DNA of 64,000 nucleotides from Campylorhamphus procurvoides (Eukaryota; Chordata; Aves; Passeriformes; Dendrocolaptidae), in the NCBI GenBank assembly GCA_013396655.1, contig WBMV01008321.1:440644-504643 (forward strand), given 5' to 3'. The first letter of the stretch is position 1, and the number at the start of each line of letters is the position of its first letter. Shown piece after piece: positions 1-13,500 of the stretch. The notes below the pieces were generated by a model. It saw only the letters and a program-made list of their open reading frames with translations. It searched no databases and was not told where the DNA came from. Made by a program: the position numbers and the translations under genes.

Positions 1-359
1 GGAGAGTTTTAATTAAAAGTTAAGAGAGCTCTCCAAGCTCTTACAGTTCTAATTTTATCATATTGTGGAAATCTTGTCACTGTGAAAAAATGTACAGCAA
101 TTGGAAGATCTGTTCGGTTCCCTGTCCTAAGCAAAACTGTATGTTAGGTAGTCGGATCTCAGTTGCATTTCCATCATCGCTCTTGCAAGAAAACATCTGC
201 TGTGAGCTGGCTGCCTTTTGCATATAATTGTATTTAGGAAAGATTCTTTGCCTTTTATGTTAGTTTGGTTTTGTTTGTTTGTGGGTTTTTTTTCTTTTGC
301 TTTTTTTTTTTTTTTTTTTTCTATTGCTTAGGAAAAAAAAAAGCTGCTCATTTTTTTAA

Positions 360-360
360 N
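360..360. other. Ambiguous base (N)
   Basis: This is the single N I noticed in the window. It lies between a T run and a normal-complexity sequence, so it probably marks an uncalled base at a homopolymer in a draft assembly or a polymorphic site. Confidence 0.95.
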
Positions 361-3300
361 AGTACTGCCTGCAGAGGTGGATAGGAAAGAGTCAATATGA
401 GAGGAGGGAGTAAGTGGCTGGCCAGGATTATTTGTCTCCCGAACATCCCGAGTAAGATATAGAATTTAGGAATGATTTTTTTTTTCTGTATTTTGCAATA
501 ATTAAAACTAAAGGAATTAGCAGGTGTTTCTGTTCTAAATGTCACATTTTTGAGTTGTGATTCCATTTTAGTTTTTCAAGAACTTGAATTTTGAAAGCTT
601 ATTAAATTAAAAAATTTTGGAAAAGTTAGCCAAAGAGATAAGTCCACTGACAACATGTTGAAATGCCTTTTATTTTAATTTTCTGTTAGACCACAGCAAT
701 TAATTACAGTACGAGGATAGTATGGAAATTGAGAAGGATAAGATGAAATTCCCCTGACCTGGTGCTCCACTGGCAGCAAGACTGGAGCCAAGCTGCTTGT
801 GAACAAGAGACGGTGGCAGTCCATTGCAGCTATGGGTGTCAAGCCTGCAGGCTGATTTTTGATTAGTTTTCTGTTGTTGCTGCCTTCTTTTATTTAAAGT
901 TTATTGGAACAGAAAAGGATAATTTGGGTTTGAAGGAATAAAAAAAAGTAACTATGGCAACAAAAAAAATCTTTTTAGTAACATTACACAAATTTTACCT
1001 CCTTGGATTAAAACAGGATAGACAGTAACATCTGGCAGCTAAGTTTCTAATAATCATGGCTAATTTATATTTTATTTTTCAAATAGTGAATAAAAACATG
1101 AAGTCCTTCATTTAATCTTGAATTCTTAGAAGATTATAAAATTGTGTTCTTTCAAAGTGAATTAAATTAACTTCTTGCCTTTCCCTTGGATACTGAAATG
1201 TTAGAGTTTGAATATAATTTTAAAATATATAGTATGAAGCATAAAAATTAGGAAACATTTAAGGAAACAGTTAATCAGAAGTCCCAGTACAAATTTATTA
1301 AAACTCATCACTGATTTTTTAAAAAATATACTCGGTTTCCTGAATAATTCATAATTTTCATGAATGGATCTAATAGTACTCCACAGCACTGATGGACCTG
1401 GTGTTTTAGTTTAATTGTAAATTACAAACATTGACTAGATCAAAACTGAATTCTGCTCTGATTCAGAAATATTTGTAGAGTACTAATTTCATTTATATTT
1501 TTCTACTCTGAAGAGAGTTTAGTATCCTATAAAGAATATTGAAACACATACTCCTCTTTCAGATTCATGATGTATTGTGTTATTATTTTAGATGTCATGC
1601 CCTTAGCTTCACCCACTTGAAAAACACGATATTTGCACTTGGAGCATGGGGTGAGATATGCAAAGGTACAGTGTAAAACAGGCCAAAAAATGGTAGTCAC
1701 TCTGCTGTTTATTTGCAGCTTATTTGGTTTGGGGACAAAAAAACATCTCTTCTGTAGAAAGAATTGAGTGTGATAGGCCTTGTAAGCACACAAATGTCTT
1801 TAACAAGGAGTTCATAATCTCATTTAACATTCTTTCAAAGAAAAAACCCCACGCAATACTTTTTCACTAACAAATATTTCAGAGATGCTGACAGGTTAAT
1901 TCCACTTGTGCTGTTTTTCTTATATAGACTTGAATGAGGCATTGAAACTCATTTGACAAAGGCTGATCCAAAGAACACCTTTCCTCCTGTGGAGCTGAAG
2001 GCAAATAAATGTAATGAGAGTAGCTTTGGGAATATAGAACATTAGAGATGAAGGAACTTGCATATGTTGTCCCAAATCCTGCAAAAATGCCATCTTTCTA
2101 TGTTTAGCAATATCTATTAAATTATAATGGGATATAATCATAGACAATAGTCCTGAAATAGAGACAAAGATGCCTCTAGGTCCATAGTATTGTTCTAAAA
2201 TGCAGAAAAGAACTTTATCCTGCTCCTACTGAGGATCTGATCATGTTTTAGAAGCATGCCTGATTTCTCTTCTAAATCTTCTCCCTTGTCTTTTCCAGTG
2301 CCTCTTTCCTTGAGATGTAACAGTTCAGATGTAGTAGAAAGATGTCACCCATACCTCTATACCTTTGATTGAATTATATTTCTGTATTGTTTATGAACTT
2401 GCCATGCATTTGCAATCATTATTAATAAATCAATGTGCTTTTGTCTTCTGTCACAAAGTAATGTATGCATTCAAAAAGAATTGTATGCAAAACAAGTCAT
2501 GTTTCAGAACTCATATCATTAATAATTATCTGTTTGCAGTATTGTTACAACATGTTTTGAGAGAAGCTTATTATAAAAGAAATAACAAGGCATTGCACTG
2601 TAGAAAGAATAAGACAGTTCAGTTGATCACTGGTATAGGTGTTATAAATATGCCAGTCTGTACTATAGCGTTTTATTAAGTCTCAAAAAGTCAAAGCTGA
2701 TTTGAAATAATAATGTCTGACAGTCAGTGCTTTGAAGTTTTGCTGCTGCACTCTCACATTTAGGTTTTCTTTTATGTATGACTTTACTATAAAAAACAAA
2801 AATTCACACATGGCATGAATGTCTTTTTTTTTTTTTCATATCTGTATTTCAAAGAAAGTAATAGGAGGCTACCTCAGTGAATTAAAAAGTAGCAAAAAGG
2901 AACAGCCCCCCAAAATGAATGAGGATAGGTGAGGGCCACTCTAAGGTCATACAGTATTCACATAAGGTATAGCTGGGGTTGGTAACTTGTTGAAGACTGT
3001 AAAAGTGAAATTAAAAGAAAAAAAAAAACAAAACAAAAACCAAACCCTGAAAGAAGGAGAGAATAAAGATGAGACAAGAGGCATAAGCTACCCTTGTTTC
3101 AAACAACATGACTTTCATTCAGTCAGAAGAACTCGAAAGCTTGGCTGTGATCGCTAACACACTTCTTCATCACCAGTCCTGCAACAAAGGGTTGGATTCC
3201 ATCCATTCCATGACTGATTGATTACACAATGGACAAATGTTAATTCTTTTCATCGATGCTTTGTCATTGTGAAAAGATCCTTTTCAGCTAACACCTAGGT

Positions 3301-3487
3301 TTTTTTCCCTCGGGTTTGCCCTCACCCTGATTACATATCTTTCAACATCCTCTTCTCTTCACCTTTGCAAAACTGTCATGCCTAACAAGGTTCTCACAGT
3401 ACTTTAAACTCCTTTAGTTTACAATTAAAATTGCTAACTAAGTATGTAACAAACTGTGATATTAAATAGTACTAAATGATTTAATTT

Positions 3488-3509
3488 AGTCATCATAATT
3501 ATGATGACT
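3488..3509. repeat. 22-bp perfect palindrome
   Basis: The half-site AGTCATCATAA is followed directly by its exact reverse complement TTATGATGACT with no spacer. The flanking bases do not extend the symmetry. It could be a dimeric factor site or simply a chance AT-rich palindrome; no known element is recognised. Confidence 0.9.
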
Positions 3510-6114
3510 TAACCTGTTTGCTGTCCTTGAAAGAATTTCTTTCTTAGTTCATAAGAGAATAATATAAGGGATGAGAAGCTGTGTGTTTTTTAATATAATA
3601 AATACCTCCAGCGCAACTTTACAAGTTTGATCTTATATGTGCCAGTAGAAAATATGCTATTTTGTGGCATAAGCCTAACTGTGGTTTGTAAAGTCAGTGA
3701 GAAGAGCTAAAAATGTATAAATGTTAATTTCTTTCATTGCTTCCTTTTTAATTGTCTTTAGCAAGAATATCCCTGAATTTTGAAAATGTCGGGATCCACA
3801 AGGTTTTGGAATGGTGTTGAAGCAGAGCCTCAGTGCAGGGAGAGTGATGCAGTGCAGATGTGAATTTGGGCTTCTTTCTTCAATGTTCAGTGCTGGATTC
3901 CAAGTCGATGTTTTGTTTCTATAATGAATCAAAACAGAAAATGAATCAATATGGATGAAGACATTTTACTCATGTCAGAAGATATCTTTGTAGATTTTAT
4001 ATGTCTGTAAAAATTAATTTTCTGTACAGAAGAAAAATCCCTTTCTGATTCACAAACCTTTTCAAAATGTGTTTGTGAACACAGAATACAGAACTTGAAG
4101 GGAGAGATGCCTTTCAAGTATAAGCCTTTATATTTAGTTTTGTGTCTAATGTGGAAGACCTCCAGAGAGCTTTAACACATATCATTATTTTAAATTCTAA
4201 AAATTATGCAGAATAAACATGCTAATTGAAAGCTTACAGGATTTCAAGAAAACTATTTTTTACAGTGTTACAAAAAAGTTTATTAAAAGGCTCATTGTGT
4301 AACCATTTTTGTAATCTTCCCGAAAACAAAATACAGTAGCTATAAATTATGTGGTCAGATCTAGAACACAGAATTTGAACGAGATAGGGGTGTTAAAAGA
4401 ACTCTTTCTTAGGGAATTTTTCAGTCATTTATAGAGATAAAAATTCTAACTAGCAATGTGATTATATCAAAAAGAAGGCACACAGATAGACCTGTTTTCC
4501 ATTCTAGTTCTTTCTCAGTCTGTCCTTAGAAATATATTTTTTTTCCTTACATAATGTAAGAACATTATATGGGTGTTCTTGAGAACAGTAGGAGAAGAAA
4601 TAAAACAAGTGCATTTGAGGCAAGTAGTTTTTCAAATACTGTAATATAATAGTTACTTACTTTTTCTTTTTTTTTTAATGAAATGTTTTTTCTTCTTTGT
4701 ATGAATTGAAGAAAATACCTTAGTTAAAAGCAGGAGAATACATAACTTATACCAAACATCAAAATAAAACTCCAAAGCTCTTTTTTTTTTTTTTTCAGGG
4801 ATGTGGGGTGTGAAATTTTGGCAGGGGAGAAACACAGAAATGTCTTTTTAAACTAATCATGATATCACAAAAAAGGACAAATTATAATGTTCTATTGATA
4901 ATTGATGGTTATTTCTTGATTCTCCTATTATCAGGCCAGAACTCATAAAAGTAATAAGTGCCTGCTATTGTCAAAAGTAAATTGTTATTATATAACAAGT
5001 ATTTTAACACTGCCTATTGCAACTTACAACTCCTTAATTTTGTCTCTTTCACAGAAAGATATAATTAGTAAATAAATTAGCTTTTCTACTGAAATATTAC
5101 TTCAAAAATATTTATGAGCTGTGTTGTCTTTCCATGGAGGCTTGCACGGTGAAAATGTGTTGCAATTAAAACCTGATCTTTGATCTTTTGGTACTTACAG
5201 TTTGATTTGCTTTCAACTGGTTTTTGTTTTGTTTGGGGGGTTTGTTTGTTTCTTTCAAATGAGTGATGTTGATGTGAATTTTTAGGCTGAAATGACTTGC
5301 ACCCTAATATATGATTGGCCATATGACCTTTTTGTTCTTTAAACTTCTCCCTTAAGCTTTAACTCTTCCTTTTGTGACCTCTTAGAATGCTTCTCTTCTC
5401 TCTGAGTATTTTTGGAGTCCTCTGAGGCGGAACAAACTGTTACCCCTTGCAATGTGCTGCCATTCTTATGTCTGGGCTTCTTGCTTTTGCTTTCACTTGT
5501 GTGAGTGCTTCTGCTGGGACTGCTGACATGGAAATTTGAGCCACGATTTGACCTTAATCTGCCAGTAATTTTGGAGAAGATAGGTTAGACTGAATTCTTC
5601 CTTGTGCAACCCAATGTTAATTCTTAAGTAACTGGAGTGGAATCAGTAAAAAAAAAAATCAAAATTTGGAGTATTATTAACTATTTAGAAAGTGCTTTAT
5701 GAATTGATCTTCTCCTAACACAAGTGGCCCCTTGCTATGAGAGTTTCTGGCAGGTGAAGCTGTGTGGCTATTCCAGTGTATGCATTAAGGGATGATGTGC
5801 TCAGCACCACCCAGAGCAATGTGTAGCCTTACAATGAAGGTTCTTTGCAAAGATTTGTTTTATGAACATAGTAGCCTTTAGATAATGTTTTTGATATCTT
5901 GAAAAAGTCCAAAATCTAAAGGAGTTTAGCATAGACATTGTTGATGAATCTGTCTATAGATGAAAGTAAATGCACAAAGTTTAACAGAGATTCTGTTATT
6001 ACTGACTGGGAAGGAAAAATAAGTGTTCAATTGTTTTTAGTTTTCTTGATAATTGTTTATAAATATTAATTGTGCTTCTTAAAGTTGTAAAAATCTGTAT
6101 CACATCATCAACCT

Positions 6115-6432
6115 CAGAATTGTAGAATGGCCTGGGTTGAAAGGGACCTTAAAGATCACCTAGTTCCAACTCGCCTGCCATAGCCAGGGATGCTTTCCAG
6201 TAGATGAGGTTGCTTAGTATTTCATCCAGCCTGACCCTGAACACTCTCAGAGGTGGGGCATCCACAACTTCTCTGAGCAATCTATTTCAGCGCCTCACCA
6301 CCCTCCCAGTAAAGAATGTTTTCCTAATTCTAATCTAAACCAATTCTCAGCTTGGAGCCATTCCCTTTGTCCTGTCACTACATGCTCTTGTAGTCTCTCT
6401 CTCTCCATTTTTCTTGTAGGCTCCTTTCATAG
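6115..6432 (-). mobile_element. CR1 LINE 3' end fragment (avian type)
   Basis: Read on the + strand, the block opens with the reverse complement of the typical CR1 tail: AGAATGGCCTGGGTTG, then AAGGGACCTTAAAGATCACC. It continues through the familiar CR1 3' untranslated landmarks in order: a Cys/Pro-like 'CCAACTCGCCTGCCATAGC' stretch, 'TCCAGCCTGACCCTGAACAC', 'CACCACCCTCCCAGTAAAGAA' and 'CCTTTGTCCTGTCACTACA'. The element therefore lies on the minus strand. It is 5'-truncated as most CR1 copies are and holds no reverse-transcriptase reading frame. Divergence from the remembered consensus is moderate. The outer boundary near 6432 is approximate. Confidence 0.93.
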
Positions 6433-7249
6433 AATTTATAGGCTTGACGGCTCCCTTCATAAGAATTCCCATCTTAAAAATCACCTTTTGTACACTAACT
6501 GCAAGGTTATGTATGATTTAGAACTCAGAGCCAATTAGTTTAATTTAGAAACTAGAAATGCCTCTAGAATTTATTGAAGTCTGTTATGCTCAATCCACAT
6601 TTTGTAGTGGAATTGGGGTCTGATCATAGGAAACGTGCTAAGGCCAATCTTCTGCTTTCTCCAAAGTGTAATGACTTCAGTGAGTTTTGCCTACAGAATG
6701 CCTCTCAGACTGGGGCAACAACTTGAAATGTATTCTGAACTTCATATTACGAAAGCCTGTCTTCTGATCAGTGCATGTTGTTTATAGTGTACTGAGAAAA
6801 TTTCTGATACTGTGAACATCGAATATGTAGTGTGCTTTTATGAATTCCATGGAGACATTACATGAATAACTTTTGCATTGACATGGGTATAAAAATGGGT
6901 TTCAGATGTCACTGTGTGCCAAATTTCCAAAAAAAGCTACTAAATCTTCATGTATAATTTCAAGTGTACAATCATTCTCAAATGAAAAAGGCAGAATTCA
7001 TATATACATTGGCAATCTATGCATGTAAATTGGCAGTTAGCATGCATAAATCCTCAACAAAGTTTTTCTTTCAATTAGGCCCTTGTTAAATCCATAGTAA
7101 CTCCATTAACCTCAGGGGAATTACTTTGGATTTAAAATGCAGTTAAATAAGAACTCTGTTTGGCTGCAAGTTCATTTCCCTTCTAAACTATCGTTCAAAG
7201 TGGTACAGGAAGAGCAGTTTTCAAATGAGGGTGGCACCTGTTTTCCTGA

Positions 7250-7390
<141 letters not shown>

Positions 7391-9204
7391 TGACTATACC
7401 AAATTTTAAACATTGGCATATATTTTAAAAAAGGGATTGAAGATTTTTGAAAGCTCTGAAAAAAAAAAAAAGTAGCTGTCATAACTAGGGGGTGCCTTCA
7501 TCTTTCCAATCAACTCAGCTTGGGTTTTAATGTTGATCTTTGAAATGATGGATGAGTCTGCCAAAAAATTAGAGTATGTCACAATCAGTTATAGGTTATA
7601 TCAAGGATGCTATCACAAACACCAGGTTAGTTACATAGGTCCTTGATATTGGTTGTATATCTCTGAGCAGAGGAAGAGGAGGAAACATGGAGTATGTGAT
7701 ACTGCTTCTTCCCAATTGCATAAATTATATGTAGAAACTGCTTTCACAATATAAAAGCGGATAGTTGTGTGATTACTGCTCTAAATCTTTGATTCAAAAT
7801 TGGGAAAAAAAAATTGGTTTATATTAATTCCATTCCTGCAGAGAAAGAGCAGCTCTGAATGCAATTTTGGACCTACTGAAACCAGTGCAAGTTTTATTGT
7901 GTATAAATAATTTCCTATATTATCAAGATTTGTTGAATCTAGCAACCTAGGACAAGTGGAATTCTCTTGACAGTTAAGTACTAGGTAGAAAACTTGAAGT
8001 GTTTTTCCCCACCCATCAATTCTTCCACCATTTTCTTACTGAGAAGAAATTCATTGTTATTGATTAAGCAACAAATTTAAAAGGTGAGTTTTCTTGTGCT
8101 GTGAGAAGAGGTCATAAGGCATGTCTGAGGAGTACACAAAGTACCTAAGATTTATTTCTCTTCATTTGTATAATTTTATTAAATTTCACTACAAAGGTGT
8201 GGAAACAAAAAATCATATTCATCATATTAATAAATCTTTACTGCAAAAAGAAAAAAAAAGATTCTGTTTGATGAAAATTGATCCTTATGGTTTTAAACTC
8301 CCAACAGGAAAGTTTAGGATAGTTCAATTCTTTTATTTATTTATTTTTAATTATATAAATAGATGACAGATTTGTCCTTTCCTTCAGAATCAAAAATCTA
8401 TTGGATTCTCCTGATTTTTCTGGAAGAATTATGACAATGGTTCTATGTTAGGCAGTTAAATTCTATAGTAATATCAGTGGCAGAAACATAGTCTACAATT
8501 TTACGGGAACATGTTAAAATTGGCTATAATAAAATAAAAAAAATATGTCTTGAAATCACATTCTATTTAAAGCAATATTGTCTCTTAATAGTGTGGAAAA
8601 CATTGAATGCTTGTTCAATTATTATTGTTCATTAATTGCAAAATATAGCTACTTAGTCTTTAAATAGAAACTACTTGAATGCTATTAGCGAATCAAATTT
8701 AAAAGAGGTGGAATCTCTAACAATGCAGAATAATGTTCTTTATTCTTTTATATGGCACAAAAAGCTTTTTAATGAGCTTTCATTTATTCAAAAAAAAGAA
8801 GTTTGTTTTTCTGAATTTTTGTTGTTCCTCTTAGCATGTGTAATCTCCGCTGAGTGAATGGGCACAGTTTTTATTTCTAACCCTTTTCTCATTTACCTAC
8901 AAAGCATTCTCACTCAGATTTGAAAGAATTTTCAACTCATTCAACTTTCTTTTCTGGGGGAGTAGCCTATTAGCTGTACAAAAAGGATCATCTGGTTGCT
9001 GTCACCAGATTTGTATGTTGACAGTAATTCAGTCAGTTTTTACAGCTTTCTTCCTCCGTAACCTGTCCTTAAGTGGTCATAACATCTATAATATTCATCC
9101 ATGCTATTTGCTGGCTTCCAGCAGGATGCAATCTTTGCTGCTGCAACTGCATTTAACTTTTTTACAAAATAGCACCAACATGGAAAATGAATGATGGTTG
9201 CTGT

Positions 9205-9365
9205 TGTGTTGTGCTTTACACTTCAAAACTATGGACAAAGACACTGGTGTCATTTTATAGAAGAACAAAACTAGATTCAGAGTTAAATAGCAGGAGTAGG
9301 GGCAGGTCTGAAGTTGAATCCTTTCCTTTGGGCTCCCAAATCCATGGCCTAAACATTGTCTTCAG
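9205..9365 (-). mobile_element. MIR-type core SINE remnant
   Basis: On the + strand the order is a TGCTTTACAC stretch, then GTGTCATTTTATAGAAGAAC, then a decayed AAACT-GA-TCAGAG stretch, then GCAGGTCTGAAGTTGAATCC, then a 'CCATGGCCTAAACAT' end. This matches the reverse complement of a MIR element (cattttacagatgaggaaac, then ggattcgaaccc, then the box-A side). It is heavily diverged and the boundaries are approximate. Confidence 0.6.
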
Positions 9366-10474
9366 GTTGGTTCCCTCCAAGCTGATAAAATCACTATTAA
9401 CCTAATAGTCTGGTATTAACTCATATTAGCATTTGTGTACCTTAAATCATCTCAGAAAAAAAACCAAACAAAAAAACCCCAAAAACCAAAACCCAAATAT
9501 ATCAACAGTCCAGTACATGGCAGCATGAAAAACAGATTACATGAAGGAAATAAAGCAAAGTAAGGGAACCAGAGAGAGTTTTTAATTCACCAAAGAAGCT
9601 TGCTTCAAAATAAATCCTTTCATTGTTCAAGGTGGTGGATTTCAAAATGATGAAGTTCATTTTCATAGTGCTGATTGAATTTCCACCTAGGTAACTAGCA
9701 GGGCATGCTGAGGTCTGAAAGAAATAGATTTGAAAATTTGTTGTCTCTGGGAGGTCAAATATATTTTTCCTTAATTTCCACTAGATTATAAATAATTTTA
9801 TTTAATTGGCTGATATTTTTGACTTTTCTGCAGACTTTCTGCTCAAATTACTGAGGGCCTAACTTAAAGACATGAAGTGATGCTGTAAAAATAAACGAGT
9901 TCATTAGGGGGGGAATGTTCCTTGATCATAGGAAAGCGAGGTGTGGTCCTGTGAGGAGCTGCTCTTTGCACTGACTGTTACTGGGAGTTGTTTATTTTAG
10001 AGAGAAGGCGTTGTTCTCACTAAGGATAACCTGAGCACATATTCTTCCTCTGTGTCTGCACAACTACAGCCCTCCCCCTTCAGTGAAAGACTAGCATCTT
10101 GGTTGTGGGAAGGCAGCTCACTAAGAATCAGTGCCAGAAAAAAGGATGAAAGCAGAAAAAAAAATGTTCCACTGACACAAACTGTTTCTATTCATGTTTG
10201 GGAAGCACACAGATGAGAAGAAAAGATAATTGGCTGAGAGAAACAAATAAAAACGGTATTTTCTTGCTTTACCTTCTATATTTAGAACACAATAGGGTTA
10301 ATCAAGACATAATTATAAACTATATCTATTAATTCAAACAATAGAGCCAATACAAAAGTAACAAACAGTGAATAATTCATTTTTTTGCTCAGTGTGGGAT
10401 TGTTCGTGCTCACAATTACTTTTGCATAGTGTGCTTCATTGTAAAACTGCTTTTTCTGAGTTTCTTTATTAGGA

Positions 10475-10580
10475 TTTAAGTTATTGATAATGGTCCAGAT
10501 TCTTCCTTGAATTCCATCCAAACAAGCCATTGACTTCAGGGAGGTTTCATGAAACTCTGAGGAGCATTTGGCAGAGTGCT
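10475..10580. repeat. Possible ancient short amniote repeat
   Basis: The phrase CCATTGACTTCAGGGAGG, with GGTCCAGATTCTTCCTTGAA before it and a GAGCATTTGGCAGAG stretch after, resembles the 'cccattgacttcaatggga' type of palindromic repeat that is abundant in turtles and crocodilians and survives in decayed form in birds. The recognition is from memory and the copy is degraded. Confidence 0.3.
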
Positions 10581-13500
10581 TTGTAGCCAAATTCCAGTGG
10601 TTAAATAAGTCTGCTTGTTCATTTGATATGTTTATAAATGAAACTCATAGGTCAAATTTTCAAGGGGCTGTGAAACAGTTGAGCTGAAGTAAAATGCCTT
10701 GCTCACCTGGAAAAAAACCCCAGAGCTGCCTATGCAAATTTGATTGTATGTTATTTGCCAGGGTGTGCATGCAACTAGATTTATTTAAGGTATACAAGGA
10801 ATTTGTTAGGCTTACACCTGGCTTTTGCAGAATTGGGTCTTTTTTGTATAAAAATTAGGATTAGGAAATGCTTTTCATTCTAATCGTTGTTATTATGTAT
10901 CTGGATAAACAAAGTGGTGCAAGACTCTTTTCTGTATTTCCAGATATTTGGAGTTCTGTCCTCACCCTCCCTCACTGCATGTATTTCTGTTGCTTAGTTA
11001 TCTAGTTTTTCTTCAGCAGCCACAGCTAGGCAGAGTAGCATCATTTATCACTATACAGAGTCTGTTTTAAGTTTTCTCTTTCTGTTCCAAATATAAATCT
11101 CTGGAATAGCATAGTCTTGCATGCATCAGGCAGTTGTCCTACTGAAATAGCCCGCAATGGTCTTTCTCAGCAGGCAGAGTCTTTGAAGATCAAATAAGAA
11201 AGGTCAGTCTTTAAGTAACTTAAGCAATGATGTTATCGTGAAAGGGTCAGAATTGGTCTAGCAGCCTTAGAGAAGAGTGACTCCTGGGTCACCAGCTACT
11301 GTGTTGCAGGTTAGTCCTCTGGCTTCCATTGGTGGTGTTTGCAACTGGAACTATCTGTATTTATAGGCATTGTGACTTGAATGTCACATGCTGTCTTTGT
11401 ACAGTATACTCTATTTTGGGGAGGTGAGTGATTGATGTCCATAGCTTTATCCAATACAGAAGGCTGTGTTCATTAGGCTTCCCATGCTTATTCATTCTCC
11501 TTTCATACTTGCTACTTTATTAATAAGAGCCTTCTGTTTTCTGTGACATATGCACGTTTAATGGCCTCAAAATATTTGGGTAGGTGGGAGGCAACATTCC
11601 TGTTTCCTAGGAAATGTTGAATTCAGTAAAACAAAGCAACTTCACCCACTTGACTTGATAGTCTGTAAGATACACTATAAACAGTTTTGGAAAGGATATT
11701 TGTCCCTGGTATAAGAAAACAGAAGACACACAAAGAGGTGTTTTCTAAGAGCACTTTTTTTTATGTGTACTAAGGAATGGAAGACAACAGTAAGGCACAA
11801 CTCTTTGAATTTAGTAATTTAACACCATCCATTTCTGGAATAGTCTTGGAGAGAGTTATGCATGAACGATTCCTTGAGAAAGTTTATGGTTTCTGTTTTT
11901 ACAAGTGAATTAATTTGTTTTTTACACAGGATTCACAAAAAATTTTAAAATATGATTTTTGCTTCTATTTTTAAAAATTTGTCTTCACAGATAAGCTTTC
12001 AGGTGTTTCTTGGTGCACTGTATCAAACCAAGTGAAGACCATTTTGAGGAAAATAAACCTGTTTTTCTCTAGCCCTGATCAACACTGTAGTCTGAATTTG
12101 CAGTAATTATTTTTCAGTATAATTGCTGAAAATTCTTTCTCATGGAGTCTAAGGGTATATAACAGTCTGCCTCATAAATATGTATAAATAAATATATATA
12201 AGTCTTATATCACAGAGACACTCAGAGGTTTTTAATTATGTCACTTTGTATGGCTATAGACATTTCAAAGCTCTCCTTTGTGCTCCCTGTTATAAATGTA
12301 TTTTATTTCTTTTGAAGTCTGTGTGATATACATACTAGCAATTAAAAACCCAGCTCAGGCTTTGAGACACAAGGTCTTCTTAATTAAAACTCAAACAAAA
12401 GCTACAAGCAGAAGCCCCACTGTATGATTAAGGTCTAAAATGTTATGATACATTAGAATCACTGTTAACTGCTAGGATTTAAAAAATCAATACACAGGAA
12501 AAAGGATCAACTGGTTCCAATTAGTGAAACCAATGAAAACATCCAAGAAAACAGCACAACCCAGAACCCCTACACCCAAATCCTTAAGAAATTGGTCCAC
12601 AGAGTATAAAGGTTTCTCATAATGAATTTATTGCCATGACTCAATGAAGTGATATGTTTAGCTTTATGTTGTAGCTCTCTAAATCAGAGTGATGCTTTTG
12701 TTTTGCCATTATTCCAGTCATTAGCACTGTGTGTAACACTGCACAAAGGCTCCATTTCCAGGTCTAACCTGACCTTCTAAATTAAGTCGTTTGAATGACT
12801 GAATATTTCATAAGCACTTTCAACAGTTAATGTTTGCATGTCCTTTAGTCTGATTTGCTTGAAGAAAGTAATGGATTTCAAAATAAAAACATTTTGGTTA
12901 GGCTTACCAAGCCCCATTGTAGCTATTTGTTAAGATCAATGGATCAACACAATTAGTTAGACTAATCATCAGTGTGAAATAGATTAAACCATACTTATGT
13001 CTTAAGTCTTAATTCTTTTTTTTAATATGAAATATGTTTCTTCAGATTCTGGATTTAAACATATATACCCCAAAACTGCACAGGCAGAGGATAGTTCAGT
13101 GGAAAGGAATGGGACTCTCCACTGTTTATACTGCTGTTATTTAAATTATCTGCATGTAAGTCTTGGAAGGATTGAAGCTGTATTTATCACATTAAACAAA
13201 GTCAAACATTTTTTGTTCTCTAGTCTTTTAGTCAGAGGGTTGTATTTCAGTGACACCTATCACAATCATGCCTGCTTCTAATGTTAAAAGTTAATGACTA
13301 TTACCATTTCTAGTTCTTAAAACTGCACGACTATAAATTACATTGTAATCAACCTTTCACATAAATCAAGTTCTCCATATTGTTGACTATATTTTATAAA
13401 AAATAACAACCAGAATGCATACCATTTATTTCCAGGCACATAATGTATTTTACACTTACTGTAATCACATATATCTATACAAGTTTTTACCTTATCAGTG

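Noticed and set aside
301..320. Run of 20 T as a possible reversed poly(A) tail of a retrogene
   Set aside because: No coding or SINE sequence abuts it and no target-site duplication was seen; ordinary homopolymer.
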